Shown here: piece by piece, positions 1 through 6,929 of the stretch
Layout: each line of letters opens with the position of its first letter
Position numbering within the stretch: the first letter of the stretch is position 1
DNA from: JBBRFH01 sp038224615
Lineage (GTDB): Bacteria > Planctomycetota > Phycisphaerae > Tepidisphaerales > Tepidisphaeraceae
Assembly (NCBI GenBank): GCA_038224615.1
Contig: JBBRFH010000058.1
Location: forward strand, 1-14,957
Direction of reading: 5' to 3'
DNA length: 14,957 bases
Made by a program: the position numbers and the translations under genes
The notes under the pieces: generated by a model
Databases searched by the model: none
What the model was told of the DNA's origin: nothing
Seen by the model: the letters and a program-made list of their open reading frames with translations, nothing else

Positions 1-387
1 ATCAGCAACGACGGCCGGCTCATCCCGACCGAGCCACCGCCTTCGGATCGTCCGCATCTTCCCGTGCCGCCGCTCGACCTGGACGACCCGTCGCTCGTCG
101 CCGGTGCCGCTTTGCGTCAGGTGATCTTTCTGCCCGGCGACGAGCAGGTCGTCGACTCCTTCGCCGCTCCCATCATCGAAGCCCGCTTAGCGCCACGGTA
201 TCCGATCCTTGAACTCACCGGGCCCCGGCCGCGGTCGCTCGACCGGGACTCGATCACCGTCCGCCCGGCGTTTCCGGTACACGCGATGCGCATCACGAGC
301 TGGTGCGTGGAGCCTTCGAGCGGCGGAATCGTCGCTTACGACGCCATGAGCGGTGAGCTGCTGCGGGTGCAGTTCAAGGGTGTGTGA
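1..387 (+). CDS. C-terminal part of an unrecognised protein (5' end outside window)
   Basis: The frame is open from base 1 to a TGA at 385-387, giving 128 visible residues; the true start lies upstream of the window. An internal GTG at 64 could be called as a start, but the open frame before it has no stop and there is no clear ribosome binding site, so a truncated longer protein is more likely. The visible part begins Pro-rich (PTEPPP, PPLDLDDP) and continues as a mixed alpha/beta sequence (VIFLPGDEQVV, PILELTGPRP), ending in GELLRVQFKGV. No signal peptide, membrane segment or known motif is visible, and I do not recognise the family. purB follows 61 bases later on the same strand, so co-transcription is possible. 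Confidence 0.6.
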   Translation: MSNDGRLIPTEPPPSDRPHLPVPPLDLDDPSLVAGAALRQVIFLPGDEQVVDSFAAPIIEARLAPRYPILELTGPRPRSLDRDSITVRPAFPVHAMRITSWCVEPSSGGIVAYDAMSGELLRVQFKGV

Positions 388-448
388 GCCGGGCCGACGG
401 ACGCGTCTGATGTCCTCGGGGCGGTTTGGCGGTATCCTTTTTTGGTCC

Positions 449-1882
449 ATGGCCAACAACGACACGTACGAATCGCCGCTCGCCTCGCGCAACGCTTCGC
501 CGCAGATGCTCAAGCTGTTTTCGCCACAGCATAAATTCGGTTTGTGGCGGCGGCTGTGGCTGGCACTGGCGCGAAGCGAGCGTGAGCTCGGCGTGACGCG
601 CATCACCGACGACGCGATCACCCAGCTCGAGCAGCACCTCGACGACATCGACTTCGCGATGGCCGCCGACTGGGAGAAGCGGCTGCGCCACGACGTGATG
701 GCCCACGTACACACCTACGAGCACGTCGCCCCAGCCGCCAAGGGCATCATTCACCTCGGCGCGACCAGCCAGTACGTCGTCGACAACGCCGACCTGATCA
801 TCATGCGCGACGCGCTGCGGCTGGTCGCCCAGCGCCTCGCCGCCGCGATCGATGCGCTGGGCACCTTCGCGACGCAGTGGAAGGATTTGCCCACGCTCGG
901 CTACACCCACTTCCAGCCGGCCCAGCTCACGACCGTCGGCAAGCGCGCAACGCTGTGGGCGCAAGACCTGGCGATCGATCTGGAGGAAGTCGAGCACCGC
1001 ATCGCCACGCTGCGTTTCCGTGGCGTCAAGGGCACCACCGGCACGCAGGCGTCATTCCTCTCGCTCCTGGGTGGCGATCACGCGAGGTGCGATGAACTCG
1101 ATCGCATGGTCACCAAGGCGTTCGATTTTGACAGCAGCTTCGTCGTCACCGGACAAACGTACCCGCGGAAAGTCGACGCGCAGATCACCAACACCTTGGC
1201 GGGCGTGGCGGCGAGCGTTCACCGGATGTGCAACGATGTCCGCCTGCTCGCGGGCATGAAGCAACTTGAAGAGCCGTTCGAGAAAGAGCAGGTCGGCTCA
1301 TCGGCGATGGCGTACAAGCGCAACCCGATGCGCTGCGAGCGCGCCACCGGCCTGTCGCGCTTCGTCATCAGCCTCGCCAGCTCTCCTCTGCAAACGGCGG
1401 CAGAGCAATGGTTCGAGCGGACGCTGGATGACTCGTCGAACAAGCGGCTGACGATCCCCGAGCCGTTCCTGGCAATCGACGGCGCACTGCAGATCATCAT
1501 CAACGTGAGCCGCGGGCTCGTCGTCTACCCGAAGGTGATCGCAAGCTACGTCCAGGCGGAACTGCCCTTCATGGCGACCGAGGAAATCCTGATGGCCGGC
1601 GTGCAGGCAGGCGGCGACCGGCAGGACCTGCACGAGCGCATCCGCCGTCACTCGCTCGATGCCGCGGCCCAGGTGAAACAAGAGGGACTCCGTAACGACC
1701 TCATCGAGCGCCTGCAGGCCGACGACGCGTTCAAAGAGATGAACGTCGAAGGGGTGCTCGACCCGAAGCGCTTCGTCGGCCGCGCGCCCGAGCAGGTGGA
1801 TCGGTTCATCGCCGAAGTCGTGACGCCGATCCGCGAACGCTACCAGGCGTCGCTCGGTCAGGCGATAGAGCTGAAGGTGTAG
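449..1882 (+). CDS. purB: Adenylosuccinate lyase, animal-type subfamily
   Basis: This cytosolic enzyme of the fumarase/aspartase superfamily acts twice in purine synthesis: it splits SAICAR to AICAR plus fumarate, and adenylosuccinate to AMP plus fumarate. The 477-residue protein follows the human ADSL pattern almost throughout: YESPLASR near the N-terminus, RLRHDVMAHVH (His81, His86), LGYTHFQPAQLTT (His154, the expected catalytic acid), RFRGVKGTTGTQASF, the signature loop GSSAMAYKRNPMR (283-295) and QWFERTLDDSSNKR. Length matches the usual 470-485. I chose ATG 449 because homology begins at once with MANNDTYESPLASR; an upstream in-frame GTG at 353 would overlap the preceding gene and add unrelated residues. 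No good Shine-Dalgarno is visible. One oddity is Ala288 where this family normally has Pro in the mobile loop. Confidence in the function is high. Confidence 0.96.
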   Translation: MANNDTYESPLASRNASPQMLKLFSPQHKFGLWRRLWLALARSERELGVTRITDDAITQLEQHLDDIDFAMAADWEKRLRHDVMAHVHTYEHVAPAAKGIIHLGATSQYVVDNADLIIMRDALRLVAQRLAAAIDALGTFATQWKDLPTLGYTHFQPAQLTTVGKRATLWAQDLAIDLEEVEHRIATLRFRGVKGTTGTQASFLSLLGGDHARCDELDRMVTKAFDFDSSFVVTGQTYPRKVDAQITNTLAGVAASVHRMCNDVRLLAGMKQLEEPFEKEQVGSSAMAYKRNPMRCERATGLSRFVISLASSPLQTAAEQWFERTLDDSSNKRLTIPEPFLAIDGALQIIINVSRGLVVYPKVIASYVQAELPFMATEEILMAGVQAGGDRQDLHERIRRHSLDAAAQVKQEGLRNDLIERLQADDAFKEMNVEGVLDPKRFVGRAPEQVDRFIAEVVTPIRERYQASLGQAIELKV

Positions 1883-1917
1883 CGCCCCACGAACCCTCGT
1901 CGCAACCCCCTGTCGTC

Positions 1918-1940
1918 TGCCCGTTCTGAAAACGGCATTT
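1918..1940 (+). terminator. Possible weak terminator after purB
   Basis: CCGTT (1921-1925) pairs with AACGG (1931-1935) around a CTGAA loop. The stem is extended by TG/CA with one bulged C, and a short TTT follows. It lies 36 bases after the purB stop. The U tract is short, so termination would be weak. Confidence 0.35.
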
Positions 1941-2130
1941 GCGCTTGCCACGCAGATACCGCTGCGGATTGACAGGTCTCATCGCCTCTCGGCTAAAACG
2001 GTCTCGGTGCTTGCCACACCAGGACCGCTGCGGATTGACAGGTATTGTCGTCCCCCGGCTAAAGCGGCCTTGGTGCTTGCCACACCAGGACCGCTGCGGA
2101 TTGACAGAACCTTCTCAATCATGAGTTCGT

Positions 2131-2150
2131 TGACGAGTTCGCACTCGTCA
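2131..2150. repeat. Perfect 7-bp hairpin in the repeat array
   Basis: TGACGAG (2131-2137) and CTCGTCA (2144-2150) are perfect complements around a 6-base loop, in the irregular interval between repeat copies 3 and 4. There is no T tract, so it is not an obvious terminator. Confidence 0.5.
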
Positions 2151-2229
2151 AAGCCGGGCGCGTGCTTGCCACACGCGGCCGACTTGCGGATTAACAGGAC
2201 CGTCTGCTCGCAACCGCATGTGTTGACTC

Positions 2230-2260
2230 CTGTAGCCGTTTCCGCATCGATGGGCTACAG
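2230..2260. repeat. 8-bp inverted repeat CTGTAGCC/GGCTACAG
   Basis: CTGTAGCC (2230-2237) and GGCTACAG (2253-2260) are perfect complements 15 bases apart, between repeat copies 4 and 5. Function is unknown. Confidence 0.45.
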
Positions 2261-2378
2261 ATGCAGTGCGAGCGATCAATGACTCTCTTGCCGTGGCGCG
2301 TTCTCCCCCGCACAAAATCCGGCGCGGCTTACCACCGCGCCAGGATTGCGGATTGACAGGACGGCGATCAGCCGAGTT

Positions 2379-3137
2379 TTAGTTGTTATTGTCAGCGTTG
2401 CGACGACGACGGAGGAGCAGCGCTCCGCCGCCAAGAACGAGTAGACTTATCGACGCGGGCTCGGGGACGACTGCCTCGATGAGGAACTGCGCATCTCCGT
2501 CTGCGGGATCGCCGACCCCCTTCTTCTGGATGAAGGCGCTGCCGCCGGTGCCGGAGGTGGCTTGGAGGATGTTGTTGAGCACCACCTGGACGCTGGTCAC
2601 GCCGTCGGGCAGATCGATGCTGAAGTTGCCGTCCCATGTTCCGCTGCCTTCGACTTTCGGGCGCGACGGGGACTGGATGATGGTGGCATTTTCGAGGTCG
2701 TCGTAGACCACGTTGAGGGTTTCGCTCCAGACGGTGCCAAAGCCGGGAGAATTCAGGCGCGTGATATAGAGCGCGCCGACGGCTTTGACGCCACCGTTAC
2801 CGATGATGGACCAGTCGCCGTATTCCCGGATGTTGATCTGCTGGATTTCCTTTCCTTCAGCGGCCGTCAACTTGAAGGAGAGGCGGTCGGAAGTCGTTTG
2901 AGCGGTGCCATTACTGGCGGTGGCTTCAAAGTTCGACGGGAAGAAAAGGAACGAGTTGCCGTCGACGGTAGGATTACCGAATAGGCCTTTGTCCGACTGG
3001 CCGTTGGACCACGAGATAGAGGAGTTGGAGCCGTTGGTGTTGGACCAAGCGACAGGGGCGGCATAGGCGAAATCGCAGGCAAGCGCGACAGCGCTGACGG
3101 CACAAAGAGTTGCGCCAAGGCAAGTTGTACGAAGCAT
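2379..3137 (-). CDS. PEP-CTERM sorted extracellular protein
   Basis: The 252-residue protein has an N-terminal signal peptide (hydrophobic core about 7-20, likely cleavage after AYA at 24-26). The mature part is Ser/Asn/Gly-rich and beta-strand-like, and it ends in a sorting signal: VPEP (224-227), a hydrophobic stretch to about 242, RRRR (243-246) and a short polar tail. PEP-CTERM proteins are exported and processed by an exosortase that recognises this tail, and usually end up on the surface or in the matrix; the biochemical role of this one cannot be read from sequence. ATG 3137 is preceded by GGAGAGG at about 8 bases, a good ribosome binding site. No exosortase or polysaccharide genes are in the window. 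Its codon use is richer in A/T (AAT, AAC, GAT) than the neighbours, suggesting different selection or acquisition. The upstream leader may be structured. Confidence 0.9.
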   Translation of the reverse strand: MLRTTCLGATLCAVSAVALACDFAYAAPVAWSNTNGSNSSISWSNGQSDKGLFGNPTVDGNSFLFFPSNFEATASNGTAQTTSDRLSFKLTAAEGKEIQQINIREYGDWSIIGNGGVKAVGALYITRLNSPGFGTVWSETLNVVYDDLENATIIQSPSRPKVEGSGTWDGNFSIDLPDGVTSVQVVLNNILQATSGTGGSAFIQKKGVGDPADGDAQFLIEAVVPEPASISLLVLGGGALLLRRRRNADNNN

Positions 3138-3160
3138 CGGGAGACCTCTCCAGTTCTTAC

Positions 3161-3314
3161 GACACAGTGTCTGTCAATCCGCCACGAACGAACGACCCTG
3201 TGTCAAAAGGTCGGAGTGGCCTGCCTTGCGGGATCCGCATCCCGCGAGCCCAACCGTGTAGCCAGCAGCCCGAAAAACTGCTGAGTGCCACAAAAACGGT
3301 CAAACCCGTTGGCA
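3161..3314 (-). promoter_or_regulatory. Candidate structured 5' leader of the PEP-CTERM mRNA
   Basis: Reading the minus strand toward the gene, four stems follow one another. First is GGCA/TGCC plus AACGG/CCGTT with a bulge (3314-3286). Second is CAGCAG/CTGCTG (3283-3263). Third is a perfect GCGGGAT/ATCCCGC stem with a 4-base loop (3245-3228). Fourth is a GACACAG/CTGTGTC pair closer to the gene (3204-3161), which competes with a small GACAC/GTGTC palindrome. GGTTGG upstream and CCGACC downstream can pair to enclose the third stem. It does not match the cyclic-di-GMP or cobalamin riboswitch cores I looked for. Assignment as a regulatory leader is inference from position and folding alone. Confidence 0.35.
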
Positions 3315-3369
3315 GTATCTAAATGTCCCGCCGTGTCCGGTTCCGCAACCATTCACGGCACAGCCCACT

Positions 3370-3397
3370 ACGATACCAATCCTTTTCACCGCCACAA
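3370..3397 (-). promoter_or_regulatory. Candidate promoter for the PEP-CTERM gene
   Basis: On the minus strand TTGTGG (3397-3392) is followed after 16 bases by TATCGT (3375-3370), four of six matches to each sigma-70 hexamer. It would place the transcript start near 3363 and give a leader of about 225 bases covering the stems at 3161-3314. The boxes are weak. Confidence 0.25.
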
Positions 3398-3401
3398 GTA
3401 C

Positions 3402-3439
3402 AAAATGGTTGTTCTAACCATTTTCATATAAACTTATAT
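3402..3439. promoter_or_regulatory. Two adjacent inverted repeats in an AT-rich island
   Basis: AAAATGGTT (3402-3410) and AACCATTTT (3416-3424) form a perfect 9-bp stem with a 5-base loop. ATATAA (3426-3431) and TTATAT (3434-3439) form a second perfect 6-bp dyad immediately after. The stretch is much more AT-rich than its surroundings and lies between the divergent PEP-CTERM and GH15-like genes, as expected for an operator or promoter region. No regulator is identified. Confidence 0.4.
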
Positions 3440-3443
3440 TTGA

Positions 3444-3483
3444 CAGACTCTTACGAGCTGCGACAGTCTGCCATAGGCTGTCG
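3444..3483 (+). repeat. Overlapping, mutually exclusive stems
   Basis: CAGACT (3444-3449) can pair with AGTCTG (3465-3470), or CGACAG (3461-3466) can pair with CTGTCG (3478-3483). The two stems share bases and cannot form together. They lie about 225-265 bases upstream of the GH15-like start. Stems of 6 bp are short and may be coincidental. Confidence 0.25.
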
Positions 3484-3618
3484 CGCCTAGTTAAAATGAC
3501 CATCCCTCTCCCTTTTTCGGGTCGATTCCAGGTGCCCAAATGCTAATTTCGGCAAGCTTGTTTGATCTTGCGGGCGATCCTGCCGACAAAAGATTGTGGG
3601 CCGGTAGCTGCGGCGTTT

Positions 3619-3665
3619 TGGCGCGGCACGCGGCTTGAACGCGCCACCGGAATTGGAGTGGCGCG
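3619..3665 (+). promoter_or_regulatory. Three-arm alternative stem upstream of the GH15-like gene
   Basis: TGGCGCG occurs at 3619-3625 and again at 3659-3665, with its exact complement CGCGCCA at 3640-3646 between them. The middle arm can pair with either outer arm but not both, an attenuator-like arrangement ending about 42 bases before the start codon. No T tract follows either stem, so if functional it would more likely affect translation or pausing than termination. The rest of 3484-3706 shows no gene and no clear promoter. Confidence 0.35.
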
Positions 3666-3706
3666 CGGTGCGCTGAGGGTCTGACTTCTCTTTGCCAGGA
3701 TGTGCA

Positions 3707-6208
3707 ATGCCCCGTGATATTCCGATTGGTAACGGCCGACTGCTTGTGACGTTTGATCAGCGCTACCAGATCCGCGACGTCTACTTCCCCCATGTCGGCC
3801 AGGAAAACCACGCCGGCAACGGGCCCAACCGCTTCGGCATCTTCACGCAGGTGCCCGGCCACGAAGAATCGCCCGGCCAACTCTCCTGGACCGACGACCG
3901 CACCTGGAACATCCATCAGCGCTACCTCCGCGACACCCTCACCACCAGCGTCTCCCTCGAGCACAAGCCGCTGAAGATCAACCTCTACTGCAACGATGTC
4001 GTCGACTTCCACCGCAACGTTTACGTCCGCAAAATCAAGGTCAAAAACAACCACGACACCGATCGCGTCGTCACCGTCTTCCACCACCAGGACTTCAACA
4101 TGTGGGGGACGAAGATCGGCGACACCGCCTACTACGACCCCGAGCTGCGCTCTGTCGTCCACTACCGCGGCAAGCGCTACATCCTGTGTACGTTCTTCGA
4201 CGGCTCCGAGCAGCGCATCGACGAGTACGCCTGCGGCACCAGCGGCTTCCACGGCGCCGAGGGCACCTGGCGCGACGCCGAAGACGGGCACCTGCAAGGC
4301 AACGCCATCGCCCAGGGCGCCGTCGACAGCACGATGAACCTGCACGTTCACGTCCCCGCTCACGCCGAGCACACCGCATACTTCGTGATGATCTGCGCCG
4401 AGAGCCGCGACGAGCTGATCACGATGCACAAGTGGCTGATGAAGCAGACCCCGCAAGGCGTCATCGACCGCACCACTTCCTACTGGCGTCTCTGGTGCGG
4501 CGGAACCAACATCAACTTCGGCAACCTGCCGGCGAAGGTCGTCGACCTGTTCAAGCGGTCGCTGCTGGTGGTGCGTACGCAGGTCGACAACGACGGTGCC
4601 ATCATCGCCGCCAACGATTCGGACTACCTGCACTTCAACCGCGACACCTACAGCTATATGTGGCCGCGCGACGGCGCGCTCGTCGCCGACTCGCTCGACC
4701 TCGCCGGCTTCCCGGACCTGGCGCGCAGCTTCTACAGCTTCTGCCAGCGGGTGATCACTGAGGACGGCTACTTCTATCACAAGTACAACCCCGATGGTTC
4801 GCCGGCCTCGTCGTGGCACCCGTGGGTGATGCAAGGCAAGCAGTCCCTGCCGATCCAGGAGGACGAGACCGCGCTCGTCGTCTGGGCGCTGTGGCGCCAT
4901 TACTTCCGCTACCGCGATATCGAATACATCCGGCCGCTCTGGATCGACGTCGTCCAGAAGGCCGCCGACTTCATGTGCGAGTACCGCGACAAGCGCACCG
5001 GACTGCCGCTGCCCTCCTACGACCTGTGGGAGGAACGCTGGGGCGTTCACACCTTCACCGTCGCCACGGTCTACGGCGGGCTCAAGGCGGCCCGCAATTT
5101 CGCGGTCTGCTTCGGCGATCGCGAGAAGGCCGAGCGCTACAACAAGGCCGCCGAGGAGATCAAAGCCGCCGCCGCCAAGTACCTCTGGTCAGAGAAGCTC
5201 GGCCGATTCGTGCGCCGACTGGTGCCGATCGACGCGCCCACTCCACCTGCGGACACCACCTATCACGAGGACGTCGATCTCAAGAACGACGACTCCGACT
5301 GCGCCGACTACTACGAGGTCGACGAGGTCCTCGACGCCTCGATCTACGCCATCTTCAAGTTCCACCTCTTCGAGGCCGACGACCCGCGCGTCGTCGCCAC
5401 GATGCAGAAGATCGAAGACCGCCTGTGGGTCAAAACCAAGGTCGGCGGGGTGGCGCGGTACGAGAACGACTACTACCACCGCATCAGCAACGACATCGAC
5501 CAGGTGCCGGGCAACCCGTGGTTCATCTGCACGCTGTGGCTGGCCGACTACTACATCACCGTCGCCAAAGACTCCGCCGAGCTCAAGCGTGCCCTGCCGA
5601 TCTTCGAGTGGACCGCCAGCCACGCGCTGGAGAGCGGCATCCTCGCCGAGCAGGTGAACCCCTATACCAATGAGCCGATCAGCGTCAGCCCGCTGACCTG
5701 GAGCCACGCCACAGTCGTCAGCACCAGCATCAAGTACCTCGAGAAGCTCGAAACCCTGCAGCGTTGCGGCGGGTGCAACCAGAGCGTCTTCCGCCTGCGC
5801 CGGCGCGGCACGGTGGAGGTCAAAAGCCAGGCGACCTTCGACCGCTACGAGGCCGGCTTCGAGGCCGCCATCCACGCCCGCGAGACCGCCGACCGCATCG
5901 GCACGTTCACCAAGCCCGCGACCGACGCCATGCCCGCGCGGCGCGTCACGCTGGCGATCGACGTCCGCGACTGCATCGGCTGCGAGATCTGCGTCGCCCA
6001 CTGCAACAAGGGCGTGCTCAAGATGGTCGACGGCAAGGCCCTCATCGACCTCCGCAAGCTTGACCGCTGCGACATGGACGGCGAGTGCGTCGACGTCTGC
6101 CCGACCGACGTGGTGACCCTGGAGATCGAAGAGCTCACCCCCGCGCTGCTCGTCGCGCCCGAGACCAACGGTCACGCCCCCCTGACGATCAAAACCGTCG
6201 CAACCTGA
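3707..6208 (+). CDS. GH15 glucoamylase-like enzyme fused to a C-terminal ferredoxin-like domain
   Basis: This 833-residue protein starts at ATG 3707, with AGGA six bases upstream; an in-frame TTG at 3692 is less likely. Residues 1 to about 280 look like the beta-sandwich of bacterial GH15 enzymes. Residues about 285-680 are the helical barrel, with WPRD (319-322), DLWEE (439-443, Glu442 the expected acid) and AEQVNPYTNEP (Glu648 the expected base) before LTWSHA. Such enzymes release glucose from alpha-glucans or related alpha-glucosides. No signal peptide is seen, so it is probably cytoplasmic. The tail is unusual: a CGGC pair (687-690), a linker, then CxxCxxCxxxC (Cys756, 759, 762, 766) and CxxDxxCxxxCP (Cys788, Asp791, Cys794, Cys798), a two-cluster ferredoxin pattern. 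The frame is uninterrupted, so the fusion is real in this sequence. Substrate and redox role are unknown. Confidence 0.85.
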   Translation: MPRDIPIGNGRLLVTFDQRYQIRDVYFPHVGQENHAGNGPNRFGIFTQVPGHEESPGQLSWTDDRTWNIHQRYLRDTLTTSVSLEHKPLKINLYCNDVVDFHRNVYVRKIKVKNNHDTDRVVTVFHHQDFNMWGTKIGDTAYYDPELRSVVHYRGKRYILCTFFDGSEQRIDEYACGTSGFHGAEGTWRDAEDGHLQGNAIAQGAVDSTMNLHVHVPAHAEHTAYFVMICAESRDELITMHKWLMKQTPQGVIDRTTSYWRLWCGGTNINFGNLPAKVVDLFKRSLLVVRTQVDNDGAIIAANDSDYLHFNRDTYSYMWPRDGALVADSLDLAGFPDLARSFYSFCQRVITEDGYFYHKYNPDGSPASSWHPWVMQGKQSLPIQEDETALVVWALWRHYFRYRDIEYIRPLWIDVVQKAADFMCEYRDKRTGLPLPSYDLWEERWGVHTFTVATVYGGLKAARNFAVCFGDREKAERYNKAAEEIKAAAAKYLWSEKLGRFVRRLVPIDAPTPPADTTYHEDVDLKNDDSDCADYYEVDEVLDASIYAIFKFHLFEADDPRVVATMQKIEDRLWVKTKVGGVARYENDYYHRISNDIDQVPGNPWFICTLWLADYYITVAKDSAELKRALPIFEWTASHALESGILAEQVNPYTNEPISVSPLTWSHATVVSTSIKYLEKLETLQRCGGCNQSVFRLRRRGTVEVKSQATFDRYEAGFEAAIHARETADRIGTFTKPATDAMPARRVTLAIDVRDCIGCEICVAHCNKGVLKMVDGKALIDLRKLDRCDMDGECVDVCPTDVVTLEIEELTPALLVAPETNGHAPLTIKTVAT

Positions 6209-6219
6209 CCCCTCCCCAC

Positions 6220-6238
6220 GCCGGGGCATCGCCCCGGC
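6220..6238 (+). terminator. Strong GC stem after the GH15-like gene
   Basis: GCCGGGGC (6220-6227) and GCCCCGGC (6231-6238) form a perfect 8-bp stem with a 3-base loop, 11 bases after the stop codon. No T tract follows, so it may stabilise the 3' end or act with another factor rather than as a classical Rho-independent terminator. Confidence 0.5.
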
Positions 6239-6267
6239 TCCCCGGCTCCGTGGATCTCCGCGCGCCG

Positions 6268-6573
6268 TTGTAACAATTTGTAACATTCTCCCTACTTTTC
6301 CTATCGGAGTTACCGGTATCCCGTCGTGTCGCGTGCCCGATTCCCGATGTATCACCTGTCACTTCATGTATCACCCCTGTGCATGCCATTCTCGCATCTA
6401 ACCAATTAACATAAAGACACTTACCGTCACACCAGTGCATCTCTGCGCCAAGTTGCAGCGCGCTACATTTGATACATTTCCCCACTCCGACCCCGAGGCT
6501 TCGCGGCTTCCGCGACGAGATTCCCGGCTGCCCCTGCGCCGCATCGTGTGACACCATGTAGCATCGTGTAGCA
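6268..6573. promoter_or_regulatory. Cluster of TGTANCA-type heptamers in a gene-free gap
   Basis: TGTAACA occurs at 6269 and 6279 (10 bp apart). TGTATCA occurs at 6348 and 6367 inside a direct repeat ATGTATCACC, and as its complement TGATACA at 6470. TGTGACA, TGTAGCA and TGTAGCA start at 6547, 6557 and 6567, exactly 10 bp apart. Spacing by one helical turn would put sites on the same DNA face. I see no protein-coding gene between 6209 and 7161; the small ORFs there have no recognisable content. Whether this is a regulator binding region or degenerate repeat DNA cannot be decided here. Confidence 0.35.
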
Positions 6574-6710
6574 CTCCATCCGTCCATCCAAATCCACGGA
6601 TGCTCCGCTTCCCAGATCCCGCTCGCTATTCACATGTCAATGAGCTCGCGCGCCCGCGCGCACCGCTTGCGTCAGTCCTGACCAGATCGTTCCCCGACCC
6701 CTCATTCTTA

Positions 6711-6767
6711 CCGCCGTCGCTCGCAAAAGTCGGCGGAAAAATCGTTGCCCGCGCCCCCTTCGGGCAA
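6711..6767. repeat. Two consecutive hairpins in the 6209-7161 gap
   Basis: CCGCCG (6711-6716) pairs with CGGCGG (6731-6736). TTGCCCG (6745-6751) then pairs perfectly with CGGGCAA (6761-6767) around a C-rich 9-base loop. On the minus strand the first stem is preceded, not followed, by a T run, so neither is a clear terminator. Confidence 0.35.
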
Positions 6768-6929
6768 TATGTCACGCCGCCGCAAATGACTGGGATTTCG
6801 TCCCTCCACAAACCGATAACGCACCATTCACGCATTCCCGGACGACTTACTCAAAACGAGCGATTCGCAAGCACCATTGCCTCTCCATTTCAGCGCGTGA
6901 GCCAGGGCAATCGCATGTGCGCGCATAAA

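Larger units (their letters stand above)
1943..2360 (+). repeat. Array of 34-bp repeats containing GCGGATTGACAG
   Basis: Five copies of a roughly 34-bp unit start GCTTGCCAC or GCTTACCAC and end GCGGATTGACAGG: 1943-1976, 2009-2042, 2075-2107 (last base differs), 2164-2198 (35 bp, ATTAACAGG) and 2327-2360. The first three are spaced exactly 66 bp apart, and their 32-bp intervals are also similar (23 of 32 positions match, including CGGCTAAA), so the true unit there is a 66-bp tandem repeat. The last two copies are more divergent and irregularly spaced. The 66-bp period keeps a reading frame open, but I do not believe the small ORFs here are genes. This fills most of the 496-bp gap between purB and the PEP-CTERM gene. 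Confidence 0.85.

Noticed and set aside
1943..2107. CRISPR array (34-bp repeats, 32-bp spacers)
   Set aside because: The two intervals match each other at 23 of 32 positions, later copies are irregularly spaced, and no cas gene is present; it is a tandem repeat.
1939..2282. Small plus-strand ORFs of 61 and 91 residues through the repeat array
   Set aside because: Their sequence simply restates the 66-bp repeat (CLPHQDRCGLTG, LATPGPLRIDR), with no start signal or independent coding feature.
3206..3232. Sigma-54 type promoter near TGGCCTGCCTTGC
   Set aside because: GG and GC are 8 rather than 10 bases apart, and it lies on the strand opposite to the PEP-CTERM gene.
3491..5050. 519-residue minus-strand ORF opposite the GH15-like gene
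   Set aside because: It is the antisense shadow of a well-supported gene in GC-rich DNA, with low-complexity Val/Asp/Ala-rich sequence and no recognisable motif.
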